In this document: positions 11,141 to 11,844 of the stretch, in pieces
Numbering within the stretch: position 1 is the first letter of the stretch
Layout of the letters: each line of letters begins with the position of its first letter
NCBI GenBank assembly: GCA_029941825.1
Contig: JAPYTM010000001.1
Coordinates: 28,614 to 40,457, forward strand
Length of the DNA stretch: 11,844 nt
Direction of reading: 5' to 3'
From: Candidatus Nitrosopumilus sp.
Lineage (GTDB): Archaea; Thermoproteota; Nitrososphaeria; Nitrososphaerales; Nitrosopumilaceae
Position numbers and translations under genes: made by a program
The notes under the pieces: generated by a model
Databases searched by the model: none
Seen by the model: the letters and a program-made list of their open reading frames with translations, nothing else
Told to the model about the DNA's origin: nothing

Positions 11141-11844
11141 TTAACTCATTGCACGAACTTGTTCTTTACAAATTTCGGCATTACATTTGCATGTTCCATC
11201 ACAAAGACAAGAGCCTTGCATTTCACAATCACATTCAGAACCCATCTCTACAGATGCTGCACAGCCACATGCGGCATCTTCATCCACAGGAGTTGCTGCT
11301 TGTGGAGGTGGAGTTTGGGGTGTTGTTTCAACTTGTGTGGATGATGAACTTTGCTGTGAATTGCCATCATAAACACTTCGAGTTTGTTGATAATCAGAAT
11401 CATCTCGTAATTGGGCCTCACCTCGGTTAGTTTGATAACCACCAGAAGATGCACTAGTTTGGTAACCTATCAATCTATTAGGATCAATTCCTTGTTGACC
11501 TTGCGTCACATTTTTGAGTGAACGATTACTGAAAATGAAGAATCCAATACCTCCAAGAGCTGCCATTCCAGCCATGCCATAAACTATCATAACTGGGAAT
11601 TCACCAGTGGATGTTGTAGCGTATCCTTCTGGCGGAGTTGGAGTTACACCTGCAATTTCAACACCATCAATAGTATCTAATGCACCAAAGCCAATAGTTG
11701 ACAAAGTTGCCGCATCAGATGATTGAACACTTCTAACAACATATTTTTCATCAGACATTATTTCTGTTTCAAATACTCTCTCAACTTGCCTTCCTTCTCT
11801 AAGACTACTTTCACCCATGGTCCAACTAGATACAACAAATCCAG
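11141..11844 (-). CDS. Membrane protein with metallothionein-like Cys-rich tail, N-terminus beyond the window
   Basis: The frame is open through the right edge (visible upstream residues GFVVSSWT precede the first ATG at 11818), so this is the C-terminal part of a longer protein. In numbering from that ATG, residues 1-73 look like the end of an extracellular beta-rich domain, and 75-97 are one membrane span (core VMIVYGMAGMAALGGIGFFIF). Next come a Gln/Ser/Thr/Pro-rich low-complexity linker (104-180) and a Cys-rich tail with nine cysteines: C184-G-C186, C196-D-C198, C204-L-C206, C210-K-C212 and C217. The four CxC pairs resemble metallothioneins and suggest binding of copper, zinc or another soft metal on the cytoplasmic side. 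No family is recognised; the orientation and metal are inferred. Confidence 0.75.
   Translation of the reverse strand, partial: GFVVSSWTMGESSLREGRQVERVFETEIMSDEKYVVRSVQSSDAATLSTIGFGALDTIDGVEIAGVTPTPPEGYATTSTGEFPVMIVYGMAGMAALGGIGFFIFSNRSLKNVTQGQQGIDPNRLIGYQTSASSGGYQTNRGEAQLRDDSDYQQTRSVYDGNSQQSSSSTQVETTPQTPPPQAATPVDEDAACGCAASVEMGSECDCEMQGSCLCDGTCKCNAEICKEQVRAMS

Noticed and set aside
11149..11454. Several overlapping frames of 60-93 codons on both strands
   Set aside because: They are shadows of the Cys-rich membrane protein gene, whose frame is longer, shows domain order and runs through.
11593..11603. GEFP before the membrane span of the Cys-rich protein as a PEFG-type sorting signal
   Set aside because: Sorting tails end shortly after the helix and basic cluster. 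Here about 125 more residues follow, so it is unlikely to be an archaeosortase substrate.

Overview
The window is AT-rich (roughly two thirds A+T) and archaeal. The gene set points to an ammonia-oxidising archaeon of the Nitrosopumilus type (Thaumarchaeota / Nitrososphaerota): a Dpo4-like Y-family polymerase with a C-terminal PCNA-binding box, an archaeosortase-family protein with the Ser-for-Cys change, a geranylgeranyl reductase-family flavoprotein, an archaeal RNase P RNA, many very small proteins with zinc-binding motifs, and TATA boxes about 26 bp upstream of start codons (leaderless transcription). The assignment comes from gene content only; no amo or 16S gene is present to prove it. 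No mobile element, CRISPR array or tRNA was seen.

Layout. 1-1382 (minus): the N-terminus of a protein with a Pro-Glu-Pro-Glu repeat running off the left edge, a small acidic protein, and a class I SAM methyltransferase. 1416-2819 (plus): a membrane-anchored zinc-ribbon miniprotein, an intergenic region rich in inverted repeats, and DNA polymerase IV. 2803-5362 (minus): archaeosortase (its end overlaps the polymerase gene by 17 bp), a single-span miniprotein, a four-span membrane protein with a CSC motif directly abutting a membrane-anchored DsbA-like oxidoreductase, and a C2H2 zinc-finger miniprotein. 5363-5688 is non-coding or decayed. 5689-6054 (minus): a second C2H2 protein. 6138-7424 (plus): a two-gene unit of unknown protein plus beta-hydroxyacid dehydrogenase, followed by a separately promoted SDR oxidoreductase (7481-8242). 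8291-8416 (minus): a single-span miniprotein. 8527-10802 (plus): a zinc-binding miniprotein, the geranylgeranyl reductase-family flavoprotein and a second methyltransferase. 10834-11117 (plus): RNase P RNA. 11141-11844 (minus): the C-terminal part of a membrane protein ending in a metallothionein-like Cys-rich tail.

How the genes may work together. The 2803-5132 block looks like exported-protein maturation: disulfide formation by DsbA with a possible membrane redox partner, and C-terminal sorting by the archaeosortase. The reductase and methyltransferase at 8787-10802 could act on isoprenoid lipids or quinones. The remaining genes are housekeeping (RNase P, translesion polymerase) or unrecognised small proteins. 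The most rewarding items are the DsbA/CSC membrane pair, the Cys-rich membrane protein, the covarying P4 helix of the RNase P RNA, and the small zinc-finger proteins.
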